From positions 1 to 64,000 of the forward strand of contig CANKMW010000025.1 in the NCBI GenBank assembly GCA_947483555.1: a DNA stretch of 64,000 nt, read 5' to 3'. Within the stretch, counting starts at the first letter, position 1. Each line of letters starts with the position of its first letter. A model generated the notes under the pieces. That model was not told the origin of the DNA. It ran no database searches and saw nothing but the letters and a program-made list of their open reading frames with translations. Shown here in pieces: positions 35,431-43,921 of the stretch. The DNA comes from Myxococcales bacterium (GTDB taxonomy: Bacteria > Myxococcota_A > Polyangia > Haliangiales > Haliangiaceae). Made by a program: the position numbers and the translations under genes.

Positions 35431-36348
35431 ATGCTGCGCGCGATGCGCCGCTGCCATGTCCTCGTGCTCACGCTGGTGCTGGCTGGCTGCGGCGGCGGTG
35501 GCGACGACGCGGTCGATCCAACCGGTGACGGCGGCGCGAACGGCGACGGCGGTGGCGACGGTGACGGCGGCGGCGTGACGATCGACGCCGCGATGACCGC
35601 CGGCTGCGGCACGCCGCAATCGCCCGGGGTCCAGAACGGAACCATCAACGTCGCCGGCGCCGATCGCACCTACGTCCTCTTCGTTCCCGCCGGCTACGAC
35701 CCGGCGCGGCCGACGCCGCTCATCTTCGCGTGGCACGGGCGCACCGGCACCGCCGCCAACGCGCGGGCCTACTTCGGCATCGAGACGATCGCGGCCGGCG
35801 CCGCGATCGTCGTCTACCCGCAGGGGCTCTCGGTGTCGGCCGATCCCGGCGACACCGGCTGGCTGCTCGGCGCCGGCGAGCGCGACATCGCCTTCTACGA
35901 CGCGCTGTCCGCGCGCCTGCGCAGCACGCATTGCATCGGCTCGGCCTACAGCATGGGCCACAGCTTCGGCGGCTACATGTCCAACGCCGTCGCCTGTTAC
36001 CGCGGCGGCACCGATCCCGGCGAGGTGCGCGCCATCGCCCCGATCGCCGGCGGTGGACCGTTCGGCACCTGTCCCGGTGATCCGGTCTCGGCGGTCGTCA
36101 TCCATGGCATGAGCGACACGGTGGTTGCGTTCTCGCAGGGCGAAGGCTCGCGCGAATTCTGGCGCGGCGATGCCGGCTGCGACGCCACGTCGTCGCCGAT
36201 CGCTCCGACGCCGTGTGTGGTGTACGACGGTTGCGACGGCGGCCGCACGGTCCGCTTCTGCGCCCACAACGACACCCAGTTCGGTGGCCACGGCTGGCCC
36301 AGCTTCGCCGCCGACGCGGCGTGGCGATTGTTTCAAGCCACGCCCTGA
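35431..36348 (+). CDS. PHB-depolymerase/feruloyl-esterase-like lipoprotein
   Basis: A 305-residue alpha/beta-hydrolase. Lipobox LVLAGC is followed by a Gly/Asp-rich linker (GDGGANGDGGGDGDGGG). The LpqC/PHB depolymerase pattern follows: RTYVLFVPAGYDPARPTPLI, AWHGRTGT, then IVVYPQG. The nucleophile elbow is GHSFGGYMSN and a late His sits in FGGHGWPSF. It probably cleaves esters of polyhydroxyalkanoate or plant phenolics at the surface. It could start at 35431 or at the ATG at 35443; both keep the signal. It may follow the S37 peptidase in one transcript. Confidence 0.83.
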   Translation: MLRAMRRCHVLVLTLVLAGCGGGGDDAVDPTGDGGANGDGGGDGDGGGVTIDAAMTAGCGTPQSPGVQNGTINVAGADRTYVLFVPAGYDPARPTPLIFAWHGRTGTAANARAYFGIETIAAGAAIVVYPQGLSVSADPGDTGWLLGAGERDIAFYDALSARLRSTHCIGSAYSMGHSFGGYMSNAVACYRGGTDPGEVRAIAPIAGGGPFGTCPGDPVSAVVIHGMSDTVVAFSQGEGSREFWRGDAGCDATSSPIAPTPCVVYDGCDGGRTVRFCAHNDTQFGGHGWPSFAADAAWRLFQATP

Positions 36349-36375
36349 GGCTTCGCTCGCGCTCTCCGCGCGGCG

Positions 36376-37338
36376 CTACTTGGCTTCGACCCAGAAGCGC
36401 GGCGCCGGGGGCTGGTAGTTGGGCTCCCGCTCCGTCGGCGAGGGTGCCAGCGCTCGGCCCGCCGTGGCGTAGCCCGGGGCCTGGCGGGGATGCAGGACGA
36501 TGGCGCCCGCGGCCACCTTGAAGGGGTACTTCCTGATGACCTTCTTCCCCATCGAGACCTCGACCACCCAGTCGCCGGCCGACGCCAGGTGCTCGAGCTT
36601 GAGCGGGACCTCGACACCCTCCACGTCGGCGACCAGCTTGGTGGTGAGGACCTCACCGCTCTTGTCGCGGAACGAGGTCCGGACCTTGCCGGTGCCGACG
36701 ATCTTCTTGCCGCGCTTCACCGCGAGCTGCAGCGTGAAGTCGACCGGCTTCAGCGCCTTCTCCAGCTTGTCGGCGTCAGCCTGGGAGGTGGCGGCCACGA
36801 TCAGCTCGAACTGCAGGCCGGCTGGGGTGACGATGAAGGCGCCCAGGTTGTCCCAGTCGGAGCGACTCACGTACGTGGTCTTGTCCCACTGCACGATCTG
36901 GAACGGCAGGTCGACGATCAACGCGCTGTCCGCCCCCGATGTCACCTTGAGGCGGAACTTGCCCGGCTTCTTGAACTCGACCTCGATGCCGCCGCCGGCG
37001 CCGAACTGACAGACCGGCGTTCCGGCCGCCGCGACGCAGCTCCCGGGCGCGCTCCCCAGCACCACGCCTTTCTCGGTCTCGAGCGTCGTGGTCAGCTTGC
37101 AGGTGTCCTTGAGATCGTTCCACGACTTCGACGGCTTGTTGGTGGACAGGCCGTGCACGCCGCGAAACTCTCCGTAGCGCGCGACCATGTTGCGCAACGC
37201 CGCCGGGAACCCCTCGGCATACGCGACCGTGCAGGTCGCGCTCGGTGCGGCCGGCCCGTCATCGGCGATCGCGCTCGTCCCGATCAGCGCCAGCACTCCC
37301 ACTGCGACCGCGACCACGCCCGACGTCCGTGTGTTCAT
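36376..37338 (-). CDS. Secreted protein of unknown function
   Basis: A 320-residue protein with a signal peptide (VVAVAVGVLALIGTSAIA, cut before DDGPAAPS). Four cysteines lie in the first half (CTVAYAEG, DTCKLTT, GSCVAAAG, PVCQFG). The mature part is beta-rich and Lys-rich (LQLAVKRGKKIVGTGKVRTS, VVEVSMGKKVIRKYPF), like two tandem Ig-type domains. It ends in a Pro-rich tail (YQPPAPRFWVEAK). It is not recognised as a known family. It lies 30 bp after the next minus-strand gene's stop and may be transcribed with it. Confidence 0.6.
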   Translation of the reverse strand: MNTRTSGVVAVAVGVLALIGTSAIADDGPAAPSATCTVAYAEGFPAALRNMVARYGEFRGVHGLSTNKPSKSWNDLKDTCKLTTTLETEKGVVLGSAPGSCVAAAGTPVCQFGAGGGIEVEFKKPGKFRLKVTSGADSALIVDLPFQIVQWDKTTYVSRSDWDNLGAFIVTPAGLQFELIVAATSQADADKLEKALKPVDFTLQLAVKRGKKIVGTGKVRTSFRDKSGEVLTTKLVADVEGVEVPLKLEHLASAGDWVVEVSMGKKVIRKYPFKVAAGAIVLHPRQAPGYATAGRALAPSPTEREPNYQPPAPRFWVEAK

Positions 37339-37368
37339 GCCCGGACGGTATCACGGCCGCGGTCGTCG

Positions 37369-40218
37369 CTAGCGGCCGTGGAACTCGCGGACCTGCTTGA
37401 GCACGTAGTGGCCGTTGGCGAGGATCTTGAATTCCATGTCGAGCGAGCGCGGCTTGTTGGCGTCGAGCCGGACCGAGCTACAGGCGCGGTTCGGGTAGTA
37501 GCTGGGCTTGCCGGTACAGAAGGCGATCTCGACCTGCTTGGCGATCTCGACCAGGTCGGTCATCTGCACCTCGGTGAGCACGGTCGTGGTGCGAACCGGC
37601 GCGGTCGCGGTCGGCCGGGCGTAGCGGGTGGTGGTGAAGCGCGGCGGGCGATTGAAGTCGGAGAACGCGGCGACGTCGAACTCCGAGATCGTGCCGGGCA
37701 ACGGGTTGGTGACCAGGTTGTTGTCCTGCTGCACCGACAGCGTGTAGCCGAAGATGTCGCTGCCGACGACGCGCGTGATCACGACCGCGTTGGCGGCCAC
37801 CGCGTCCTCGATGTCGTACGACGGGTTGACGGCGATGCCCATGGCGGCGGTGGCATGATCGAGGCGCGCGAAGGTGCGCTCGTCGACGGCGCGGCTGTTC
37901 CACAGGCTGGCGTACACACCCTTGATCGCGCACTGGATCGTCTTGGGCTTCATCTTGAGGTTGGTGACGACGCCGTTGGTGAGCTCGGGGTTGAGGACGC
38001 ACGAGAAGTCGGCGTTGTCGACCTTCTCGAACTCGGCCGAGAAGCTGTCGTAGAGGCCGGCGCCGTTGAAGTTCTCGATGTCCTCCGAGGTCGCGCTGGA
38101 GCGGAACTTGAACTTGGGCACCCCCGGCATGAGGCTGGTCACGCGCGCGGTGATCGCCGCCAGCGCCGCCGGCGCCAGCCGGCCCTTGTAGAACAGGTTC
38201 TGGATCTCGAGCACGCGCGCGTTGCGCTCGACGGGCGACAGCGCGCCGCGCTTCTCGTCGACGACGAAGGTGTCGATCCGGGCCTTGAGCGCGGCGTTCT
38301 CGGGCGCGTTGACGAAGTCGCGATAGCCCTTCACCGGGATCGCGAAGCCGTGCGGTGACACGTCGTAGCCGAACCGGGCGCTGAGCGTGCCGGCGATCGC
38401 CGCCCGGCCCACCGCCTGCTTGCTGGCCAGGAACGACAGTCCGGTGGCCTTGCCGCCCAGGCGATCGCTCCACTTCAGACAAGCGGTGGTCAGGGTCGGG
38501 CACACCTCGTCGAACGACAGCAGGCGGGTCTCGTCGACCACCGGCAGCGGCAACCACGGCCGGTTCAGGCGGTCGGCGAGCTTGGCCTGGACGACCGCAT
38601 CGGTGGTGGCCTCGATCGTGAAGCCCTCGGACGTCACGACCAGGTGGATCGGCCGATCGGCCCACGGCGCCAGGCGCGGGTGGGTGGCGCTGGCGTCGCG
38701 CAGCACCAGGTTCGGGGTGCCGCGCTCCTTGGACTTGAGGTTGATGTGCGAGTTGATGTCCTGGTACGCGCGGGTCATGACCCCGGCGACCACCGATAGA
38801 TCGAGCGGTAGCTCGTCGAAGACCGGGATGTCGGTCGGCCGCAGCGTGGCCGGGTCGGCCGGGAAGATGCGCAGGTATCCCCACGCCTCACCGGCGTTGA
38901 GCCCGACGTACTTGATGGAGCCGAGCACCTGGTCGATCGTGAGCAGCTCGATGCCGAGCGCGGCCGCCGCCGTCCCGATGCGCGCGAAGGTCTGCTGGCG
39001 GCCGGTGGCGATGAACACCAGCCGGGCGCCGGGGATGGTGACCAGCGGCTTGAGCGTGGTCAGCGCATCGAGCAGGCTGTCCTCGGCGATCACGTCGTCG
39101 GGGTAGAACTGCACCGCGTACACCGGCGTGGTCGCGTCACCGAGCAGGTAGGTCTGGATGGTGCCGGCGAAGAAGCGCTTGCTGGTGGTGAAGTAGGTCG
39201 TCTCGTTGAAGGTCGCGACGCTGTCGGTGACGCCGAAGACCTGCTTGGCGAAGTCGTGGTGGTAGCGCGCGTAGGCCGGCGTGATGCCGCCGACCTTGTA
39301 GTTGCCGTTCATGAAGCGCGTCGTGCGCGCCGCCGGGGTCCGGTTGTCGATCAAGAACTTGAGCGAGCGACCCGAGGTCGACAGCAGTCCACCGGCGATC
39401 GAGAAGGCGTCGTAGGTCGCGACCGTCGGCAGGGTCGGCGACGCCAGCGTGGTGGAGAGGTCGGGCGGACCGGTCGGGCCCGGCGCGGTCACGGTCAGGC
39501 TCGCGGTCGAGGCGGCGTAGGCGTACAGCAGCCACTGCAACTGGTCGCCGGCGGCGGCGGTGAGCGTGCAGACCTCGACCGCGGACGAGGTCTCGGCCTT
39601 GCAGTCGGCGCTGGTCGTGGTCGGCGTCGAGCCGCGCTTGACGTAGAGATCGACATCGCCGGTGCCGGCGGTGCGGAAGGCGATCGTGCCGGCGCTCGCC
39701 ACGGTGTAGGTGCCGGTCTTGCGCTGGCCCTTGGTGAGCGCGCCCGACGCCACCAGCACCGTCGTGATCGGCGGTGGCGGCGGCGGGCCGCTGCCCTCCG
39801 AGGTGACGGTCAGGCTGACCGTGGTCGCGGCATAAGCGTAGACGCTGTACGAGAGCTGGTCGCCGATCGTGACGGTCAGCGCGCACGACTCGACGGCGGT
39901 CTCGGTCTCCGACTTGCAGTCGAACACGGTGGTGCTGGCGCCGCTGCCGCGCTTGACGTAGAGGTCGGCGTCGCCGGTGCCGGCGGTCTTGAACGTGACC
40001 GTGCCGGTCTCGATGGCCGTGTACGTGCCGTTCTTCCGGGCACCGCGAGCGAGGGACGTGGCCGCGAACAGCTGGGTCGAGGTGACCGCTTGCTCGGTCT
40101 CGCCGAGGCCGTCGTCGTCGAGACAGCCGGACAGCGCGGTGACGGGGAGGAGCGAGGCGAGCGCGACGAGGAAGGCGGTGAGCGGCGGAAGCGAGCGGCG
40201 AAGCGTGAGGCGGGACAC
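37369..40218 (-). CDS. Large lipoprotein: two PPC-like domains and a PEP/pyruvate-binding (ATP-grasp) domain
   Basis: A 949-residue exported protein from GTG at 40218; AGGAGT nine bases upstream decides the start. The lipobox is VTALSGC. Residues ~45-140 and ~155-245 are tandem PPC-like domains (TGTVTFKTAGTGDADLYVKRG; AGTIAFRTAGTGDVDLYVKRG). Residues ~580-945 resemble the N-terminal nucleotide-binding domain of PEP synthase/PPDK. They have DRLGGKATGLSFLASKQ with Lys590, FRSSATSEDIENFNGAGLYD with Arg706, and a C-terminal LDMEFKILANGHYVLKQVRE. Such domains normally work in the cytoplasm with ATP, so export is odd. No phosphohistidine domain is present. Confidence 0.75.
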   Translation of the reverse strand: MSRLTLRRSLPPLTAFLVALASLLPVTALSGCLDDDGLGETEQAVTSTQLFAATSLARGARKNGTYTAIETGTVTFKTAGTGDADLYVKRGSGASTTVFDCKSETETAVESCALTVTIGDQLSYSVYAYAATTVSLTVTSEGSGPPPPPPITTVLVASGALTKGQRKTGTYTVASAGTIAFRTAGTGDVDLYVKRGSTPTTTSADCKAETSSAVEVCTLTAAAGDQLQWLLYAYAASTASLTVTAPGPTGPPDLSTTLASPTLPTVATYDAFSIAGGLLSTSGRSLKFLIDNRTPAARTTRFMNGNYKVGGITPAYARYHHDFAKQVFGVTDSVATFNETTYFTTSKRFFAGTIQTYLLGDATTPVYAVQFYPDDVIAEDSLLDALTTLKPLVTIPGARLVFIATGRQQTFARIGTAAAALGIELLTIDQVLGSIKYVGLNAGEAWGYLRIFPADPATLRPTDIPVFDELPLDLSVVAGVMTRAYQDINSHINLKSKERGTPNLVLRDASATHPRLAPWADRPIHLVVTSEGFTIEATTDAVVQAKLADRLNRPWLPLPVVDETRLLSFDEVCPTLTTACLKWSDRLGGKATGLSFLASKQAVGRAAIAGTLSARFGYDVSPHGFAIPVKGYRDFVNAPENAALKARIDTFVVDEKRGALSPVERNARVLEIQNLFYKGRLAPAALAAITARVTSLMPGVPKFKFRSSATSEDIENFNGAGLYDSFSAEFEKVDNADFSCVLNPELTNGVVTNLKMKPKTIQCAIKGVYASLWNSRAVDERTFARLDHATAAMGIAVNPSYDIEDAVAANAVVITRVVGSDIFGYTLSVQQDNNLVTNPLPGTISEFDVAAFSDFNRPPRFTTTRYARPTATAPVRTTTVLTEVQMTDLVEIAKQVEIAFCTGKPSYYPNRACSSVRLDANKPRSLDMEFKILANGHYVLKQVREFHGR

Positions 40219-40600
40219 GGGGCAGGACTCCTGAAGCGGGGGCGAGTACAGAGGAAGCGCGGTGAGCGGGAGACGCGCCTTGTAGCAGCACGCTCCGGCG
40301 TTGCTAGATCGGCGCCGCACTTTCTTTCGCGAACGCGTGATCGCCGTGGCGACTGCAGTTGCCACCCCGCCGCCAAGCCGGCGATCTCGTTCGGCGACCA
40401 GATCGCGACGTCGCAGGTGATGCGAGGTGATGGCACGACCTGGCACATCGCGGCGAGGTCGTGGACCCGTTGCGGCGGCGCCACGGTGCGGCCCGACAAC
40501 CTCCGGCTACAGCGGACCGGCGTCGTCGCCCGCCGCCGCCTCGGATCATGACCCTGGTCCCGATCCGGCGTGTGGCCCGCTGGTTGCTGAGGACACCGTC
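40219..40600. other. Intergenic region, no gene recognised
   Basis: These 382 bp separate two divergent lipoprotein genes. Codon bias is weak in all frames. On the plus strand near 40490-40545 a short frame reads PDNLRLQRTGVVARRRLGS, which resembles the tail-like repeat sequences often seen in intergenic regions of related bacteria. This may be a fragment of a dispersed repeat. Promoters for both genes should lie here but no clear -35/-10 is seen. Confidence 0.45.
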
Positions 40601-41116
40601 ATGCCCACTCCTTCTCGACGTTCCCGCGGCGGCTTCGCGCTGGCGGCGGCGGTCGCCCTCGGCGGCTGCACCGCGGTCAGCGTGAGCCCGCCGCTCAGCT
40701 CCATGTCCGCGACCCCGGGTGCGTACGATCCGGCGTACGTCCCGCTCACCTCGGGCGCGCTCCGCCGTCCCCATCGCGCCGTCGGCGTCTTCCAGATGAC
40801 GATGCGCGGCTACCGCTGGTTCCACGAGGTCGAGGTCGTCGACGACGCTGACCCGCGCTCGATCCTCTACCAGGTCGCTCGCTACGCGCGCGAGCACGGT
40901 GCGCAGGGCGTGCAGTACCTGTCGCTGGTCGATCTCAAGCCGCAGACCCCCGCCGAGAAGGTGGGGCGTCAGCTCGACAGTGCGGTTCGCATCGCCGACC
41001 ACGTGCGCGCCGACCGCCCCGAGCGAATCGCCGGCGAAGGCAGCGAGACTCGCTGGGCCGTCCAGGGCGAGCTGGTGGTCTTCGTCGACGCCCCCGGCGC
41101 CCCGAGCGCGCCATGA
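40601..41116 (+). CDS. Small lipoprotein, tandem paralogue 1
   Basis: A 171-residue lipoprotein (AAAVALGGC lipobox) of unknown function. Its centre, GVFQMTMRGYRWFHEVEVVD then YAREHGAQGVQYLSLVD, aligns with GYLQMTRKGADLFGFISIVD and ELARRGADGIVNVRF in the next gene. The two are therefore diverged tandem paralogues. The pattern of a sheet strand, an amphipathic helix and a GA.G(I/V).(Y/V) strand recalls small exported proteins of YbjQ/lipoprotein type, only loosely. Confidence 0.6.
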   Translation: MPTPSRRSRGGFALAAAVALGGCTAVSVSPPLSSMSATPGAYDPAYVPLTSGALRRPHRAVGVFQMTMRGYRWFHEVEVVDDADPRSILYQVARYAREHGAQGVQYLSLVDLKPQTPAEKVGRQLDSAVRIADHVRADRPERIAGEGSETRWAVQGELVVFVDAPGAPSAP

Positions 41117-41190
41117 CCACTGCCGCAACGCCCCCGTCCGCACCCCCGCCCTTCCGTCTGCCGTCACCACTCGCCGTCCAGGAGCCTGCC

Positions 41191-41655
41191 ATGAACCGCC
41201 CCGCCCGCCGCGTCGCCACCCTCGCCCTCGCCGTGTCGCTCGCCACCCTGTCGGCGTGCACCGCGCGCAGCGGCTACGTCCAGCCGCCGCAGGTACAGTC
41301 GCGTTATCTCATCACGATGGGCGATGCCAACCGGCCGTACCAATCGCTCGGCTACCTGCAGATGACCCGCAAGGGCGCCGACCTGTTCGGCTTCATCTCG
41401 ATCGTCGACGCCGATCTCGAGAAGCTGTTCGGCGAGGAGCTGATCGCCGAGCTCGCGCGCCGCGGCGCCGACGGCATCGTCAACGTGCGCTTCGAGGAGC
41501 GGCAGTGGACCACCGGCGAGCGCATCCTGTTCGCGCTACCGCCGATGTTCCTGGTCCCGCTGCCGACCCGGGTCCAGCTCACCGGCGAGCTGATCCGCTT
41601 CGTCGACGGCGGTCCGATGGTTGGCGTTGCCGCGGCGGCTCAGCCCGCGCCCTGA
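41191..41655 (+). CDS. Small lipoprotein, tandem paralogue 2
   Basis: A 154-residue lipoprotein with lipobox SLATLSAC. AGGAG eight bases before the ATG decides this start over the longer frame from 41113. The core shares GYLQM and RRGADGIVNVRFEERQW with the upstream paralogue, followed by a hydrophobic LFALPPMFLVPLP turn. The last seven codons run into a 62-bp repeat that recurs at the end of the MFS gene near 54.1 kb. The function is unknown. Confidence 0.6.
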   Translation: MNRPARRVATLALAVSLATLSACTARSGYVQPPQVQSRYLITMGDANRPYQSLGYLQMTRKGADLFGFISIVDADLEKLFGEELIAELARRGADGIVNVRFEERQWTTGERILFALPPMFLVPLPTRVQLTGELIRFVDGGPMVGVAAAAQPAP

Positions 41656-41696
41656 TCCTGGGCCCGCTGATGAGCGCGGGCGGTGCCGATCGGCGC
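41635..41696. repeat. 62-bp repeat shared with the 3' end of the MFS gene
   Basis: This stretch aligns without gaps to 54083-54144, with about 57 of 62 bases identical by eye. On the minus strand it reads APIGTARAHQRAQDQGAG and a stop, against APIGTARAHRRAKDQGAG and a stop in the MFS protein. Similarity ends abruptly upstream. On the plus strand it forms the last codons of the lipoprotein gene. It is either a relic of a second transporter gene or a dispersed repeat that supplies gene tails in both directions. Confidence 0.75.
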
Positions 41697-41869
41697 TGCG
41701 CGCGGCTCGCCGGTGACCACCGCGGCAAGCTCGAGACTCGGGTTCGCCAGTACTCAGGACGCTTGCTGGTGTGCGCGACCGTGCAGTCGACGGCTACGGG
41801 CCGGTCATCCGTCCGCCCGGCCGGGGCGCGCCCGGACGCAAGTCGGTGCCCGGCTTCGTGCGCCACCGC

Positions 41870-42060
41870 TGGGCCCGGCACCTCGTAGCGGCAGGTGGCG
41901 CACCGCACCCGCGCGAACCCGCGCGCGAGGACGCCGCAATCGAGGTGCGGGGGAAGCGGCGCTCGACGTGGCCCGGGAGCCCGAAGCCGGGGGCCGAGAG
42001 GTCGCGCGCGTCCTGGACCATCGTCTCGACGTGGTCGGCGACGACGCGGCGGTCACGACG
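41870..42060 (-). mobile_element. IS91-type transposase relic (zinc-binding N-terminal part)
   Basis: On the minus strand one frame reads RVVADHVETMVQDARD and GFGLPGHVERRF (42048 to ~41953). After a frameshift another reads LDCGVLARGFARVRCATCRYEV (from 41944). Together these match the start of IS91/IS1294-family transposases, whose zinc-binding domain has a C-G-x-L-A-x-G-F-A-R-x-R-C-x-x-C core. The tyrosine catalytic region is absent, so this is an inactive fragment. The flanks 41697-41869 hold nothing else recognisable. Confidence 0.65.
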
Positions 42061-42076
42061 TCCGCAGGGCGGTATC

Positions 42077-42784
42077 CTACGCGCGCTCGGCCTCGTTCGC
42101 GGCGACGGCGTTGACGCGGCTCGCGCGCGGAGACCGACCGCGCCGTCACCGACCTGGAACTCGAAGCGTTGTGGTGTGCCGCCCACCCAGAAGCGGCCGA
42201 GCGCTTCGCGGAACGTCGAGCCCGTCGGGCCGGCGGCCATGCGCGCATCCGAGAGCGCCAGCGTGAAGCCGCCGGCGCCGCGGGCCAGGACGTGGAGCGC
42301 GCCCTGCGGCGGCGGCCCCGGGTCCCAGGCGTTGTGCGGCGGCGGCGGCACCAGCGCGATCACGCGATCGGCGCCGGCGTAGCGGAGCCGGACGCCGGGA
42401 TCGGTGGCCCGCGGCGGCGCCTGCCAGACCTGCGCGGAGGCGCCGGTCGCCGTCTCGACCTCGTAGACCCGGCCGTCGCCGCGCGCGGTGCGGAGCAGCA
42501 GGCGGTTGCCGTCGGCGGCGATGTCCTCGACCCAGTACCAGGCGCGCGGCAGGTCGGCCTCGCGCGGCGTCGCGCCGGCGATCGACAATGGCGACCCGCA
42601 CGTCCTCGAACGGCCCGGTCATGATCACCGCCATTCCGCCCGGACCCGGCAGCGCGCGCCACGCCTCGCCCGCGGGCACCAGCGCGACGGCGTGCGCCGC
42701 GGTCGCGGCCGCCGCGGGCACCTCCTCGGGCTTGCGCTTCTGGAACGCCACGGCGTCGCTGGCCGCCTTCTTCTTGGTCGCCAT
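42077..42784 (-). pseudogene. Frameshifted gene, propeller-like protein
   Basis: Translation from ATG at 42784 reads MATKKKAASDAVAFQKRKPE and on to MTGPFEDVRVA, then stops making sense. From about 42590 the coding bias moves to another frame: LSIAGATPREADLPRAWYWV, then RVYEVETATGASAQVW and FRFWVGG-type segments to VGDGAVGLRAR. A second shift near 42120 would lead to NAVAANEAERA and a TAG at 42077-42079. The pattern of repeated strand pairs suggests a beta-propeller. Either the gene is decayed beside the IS91 relic, or the assembly has indels here. Confidence 0.55.
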
Positions 42785-42852
42785 GTCGCGAAGATAGCCC
42801 GCCCGCACGTCCTGGCCCGCCGAGATCCCGATCAACTGATACAGTCGCGTCG

Positions 42853-43746
42853 ATGAGGCGCGCATCGGTCGTGGTGGCGGCATCGGTGACCGCGGCCGGC
42901 GTCGCCGGGTGCGGCAGCAACGACCCCGGCGCGTGCCGGCGCCAGGCCAACGAGCTGGCGACGTTGCTCGCGACCATGGACCACGAGCCGACGATGATCG
43001 CGCCCGGCGACGCCAGCCTGGTCGTGCGAGAAGACCTCTCGAGCGCGACGATGCCGTTCGCGACGGTCGTGATGGTCACGCCGGCGACGGTCAGCATCGC
43101 CGGCCGGCGCGTGCAGATGGCCGACCTCGAGGACGAGCTGCTGTCCGCGCATCGCCGGGTGGTCGAGGATGCGGAGCTCTACGGCCGGAGGGGAGCGCCC
43201 GAGGACACGACGCTGGTCTACCTGGTGGTCGACGAGGCCGCGCTCTGGGGCCGGGTCGGGCAGGTGACCGCGGCCGCGCACGCCGCCGGCTTCACCCGGC
43301 CGGCGTTCGTGTTCGCGCGGCCGCCCGCGCCCATCACCAAGCCGCCGCGCAGCCCCATCGACGACGATCTCGATCGGCTGATGGCAACGGAGGAAGCCGG
43401 CAACAAGGCGACCGAGCTGGCCCGCATGACCCAGGGCGTGGTCAAGACCTGTCCCGCGATGGTGCGCGTCTTCGGCGCCATCGCCAGCGAGGGCGGCGGG
43501 TCGAAGGCCGACACGCTCATCCGCGGGATCGAGCCGGCGCTGGTCGACTGCAACTGCAACCTCGACCTCCCGGCGTTCCGGTCGATCATGTTCCGGCTGC
43601 TCTACACGTCGCAGCCGACCGGGGCACTGCGGGTCACGCTCGATCCCGCGCAGCCGCCGGTCGCGGTCGCGGCCGATACGCCTTGGCGCGTCGCCGCCGC
43701 CCGGCTCGGCGCCGATGCCACGGTGTGGCTCGCGGCCCCGCCCTGA
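42853..43746 (+). CDS. Lipoprotein with ExbD/TolR-like periplasmic domain
   Basis: A 297-residue lipoprotein (lipobox TAAGVAGCG). The middle part is like the periplasmic domain of ExbD/TolR: MVTPATVSIAGRRVQMADLE, then DTTLVYLVVDEAALWGRVGQ and a helix plus strand AAAHAAGFTRPAFVFA. ExbD proteins normally have an N-terminal membrane helix, and here the domain is instead lipid-anchored. The rest (KTCPAMVRVFGAIASEGG, DCNCNLDLPAF) includes a Cys-x-Cys and is not recognised. It is divergent from the frameshifted gene. Confidence 0.6.
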   Translation: MRRASVVVAASVTAAGVAGCGSNDPGACRRQANELATLLATMDHEPTMIAPGDASLVVREDLSSATMPFATVVMVTPATVSIAGRRVQMADLEDELLSAHRRVVEDAELYGRRGAPEDTTLVYLVVDEAALWGRVGQVTAAAHAAGFTRPAFVFARPPAPITKPPRSPIDDDLDRLMATEEAGNKATELARMTQGVVKTCPAMVRVFGAIASEGGGSKADTLIRGIEPALVDCNCNLDLPAFRSIMFRLLYTSQPTGALRVTLDPAQPPVAVAADTPWRVAAARLGADATVWLAAPP

Positions 43747-43921
43747 GGAACGGGGTCGAAGAAGCGGCGGCCTACGCGGACTCGTAGGCGTCGCGGTCGT
43801 GAGGGCGCGTAGGCGTCCTGTCCGGACCGCGCGACCGCCGGGTGAAGCGTGAGCAGAACCCATCGGCGGGAGGGGGGTGGCCCCGGCCGCGGGCAGTCCG
43901 GGCCTCGACGCGCTTCGCGCG

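Noticed and set aside
41771..42382. Plus-strand open frame over the decayed region
   Set aside because: Opposite strand carries the transposase relic and propeller-like gene; the plus frame shows no motif.
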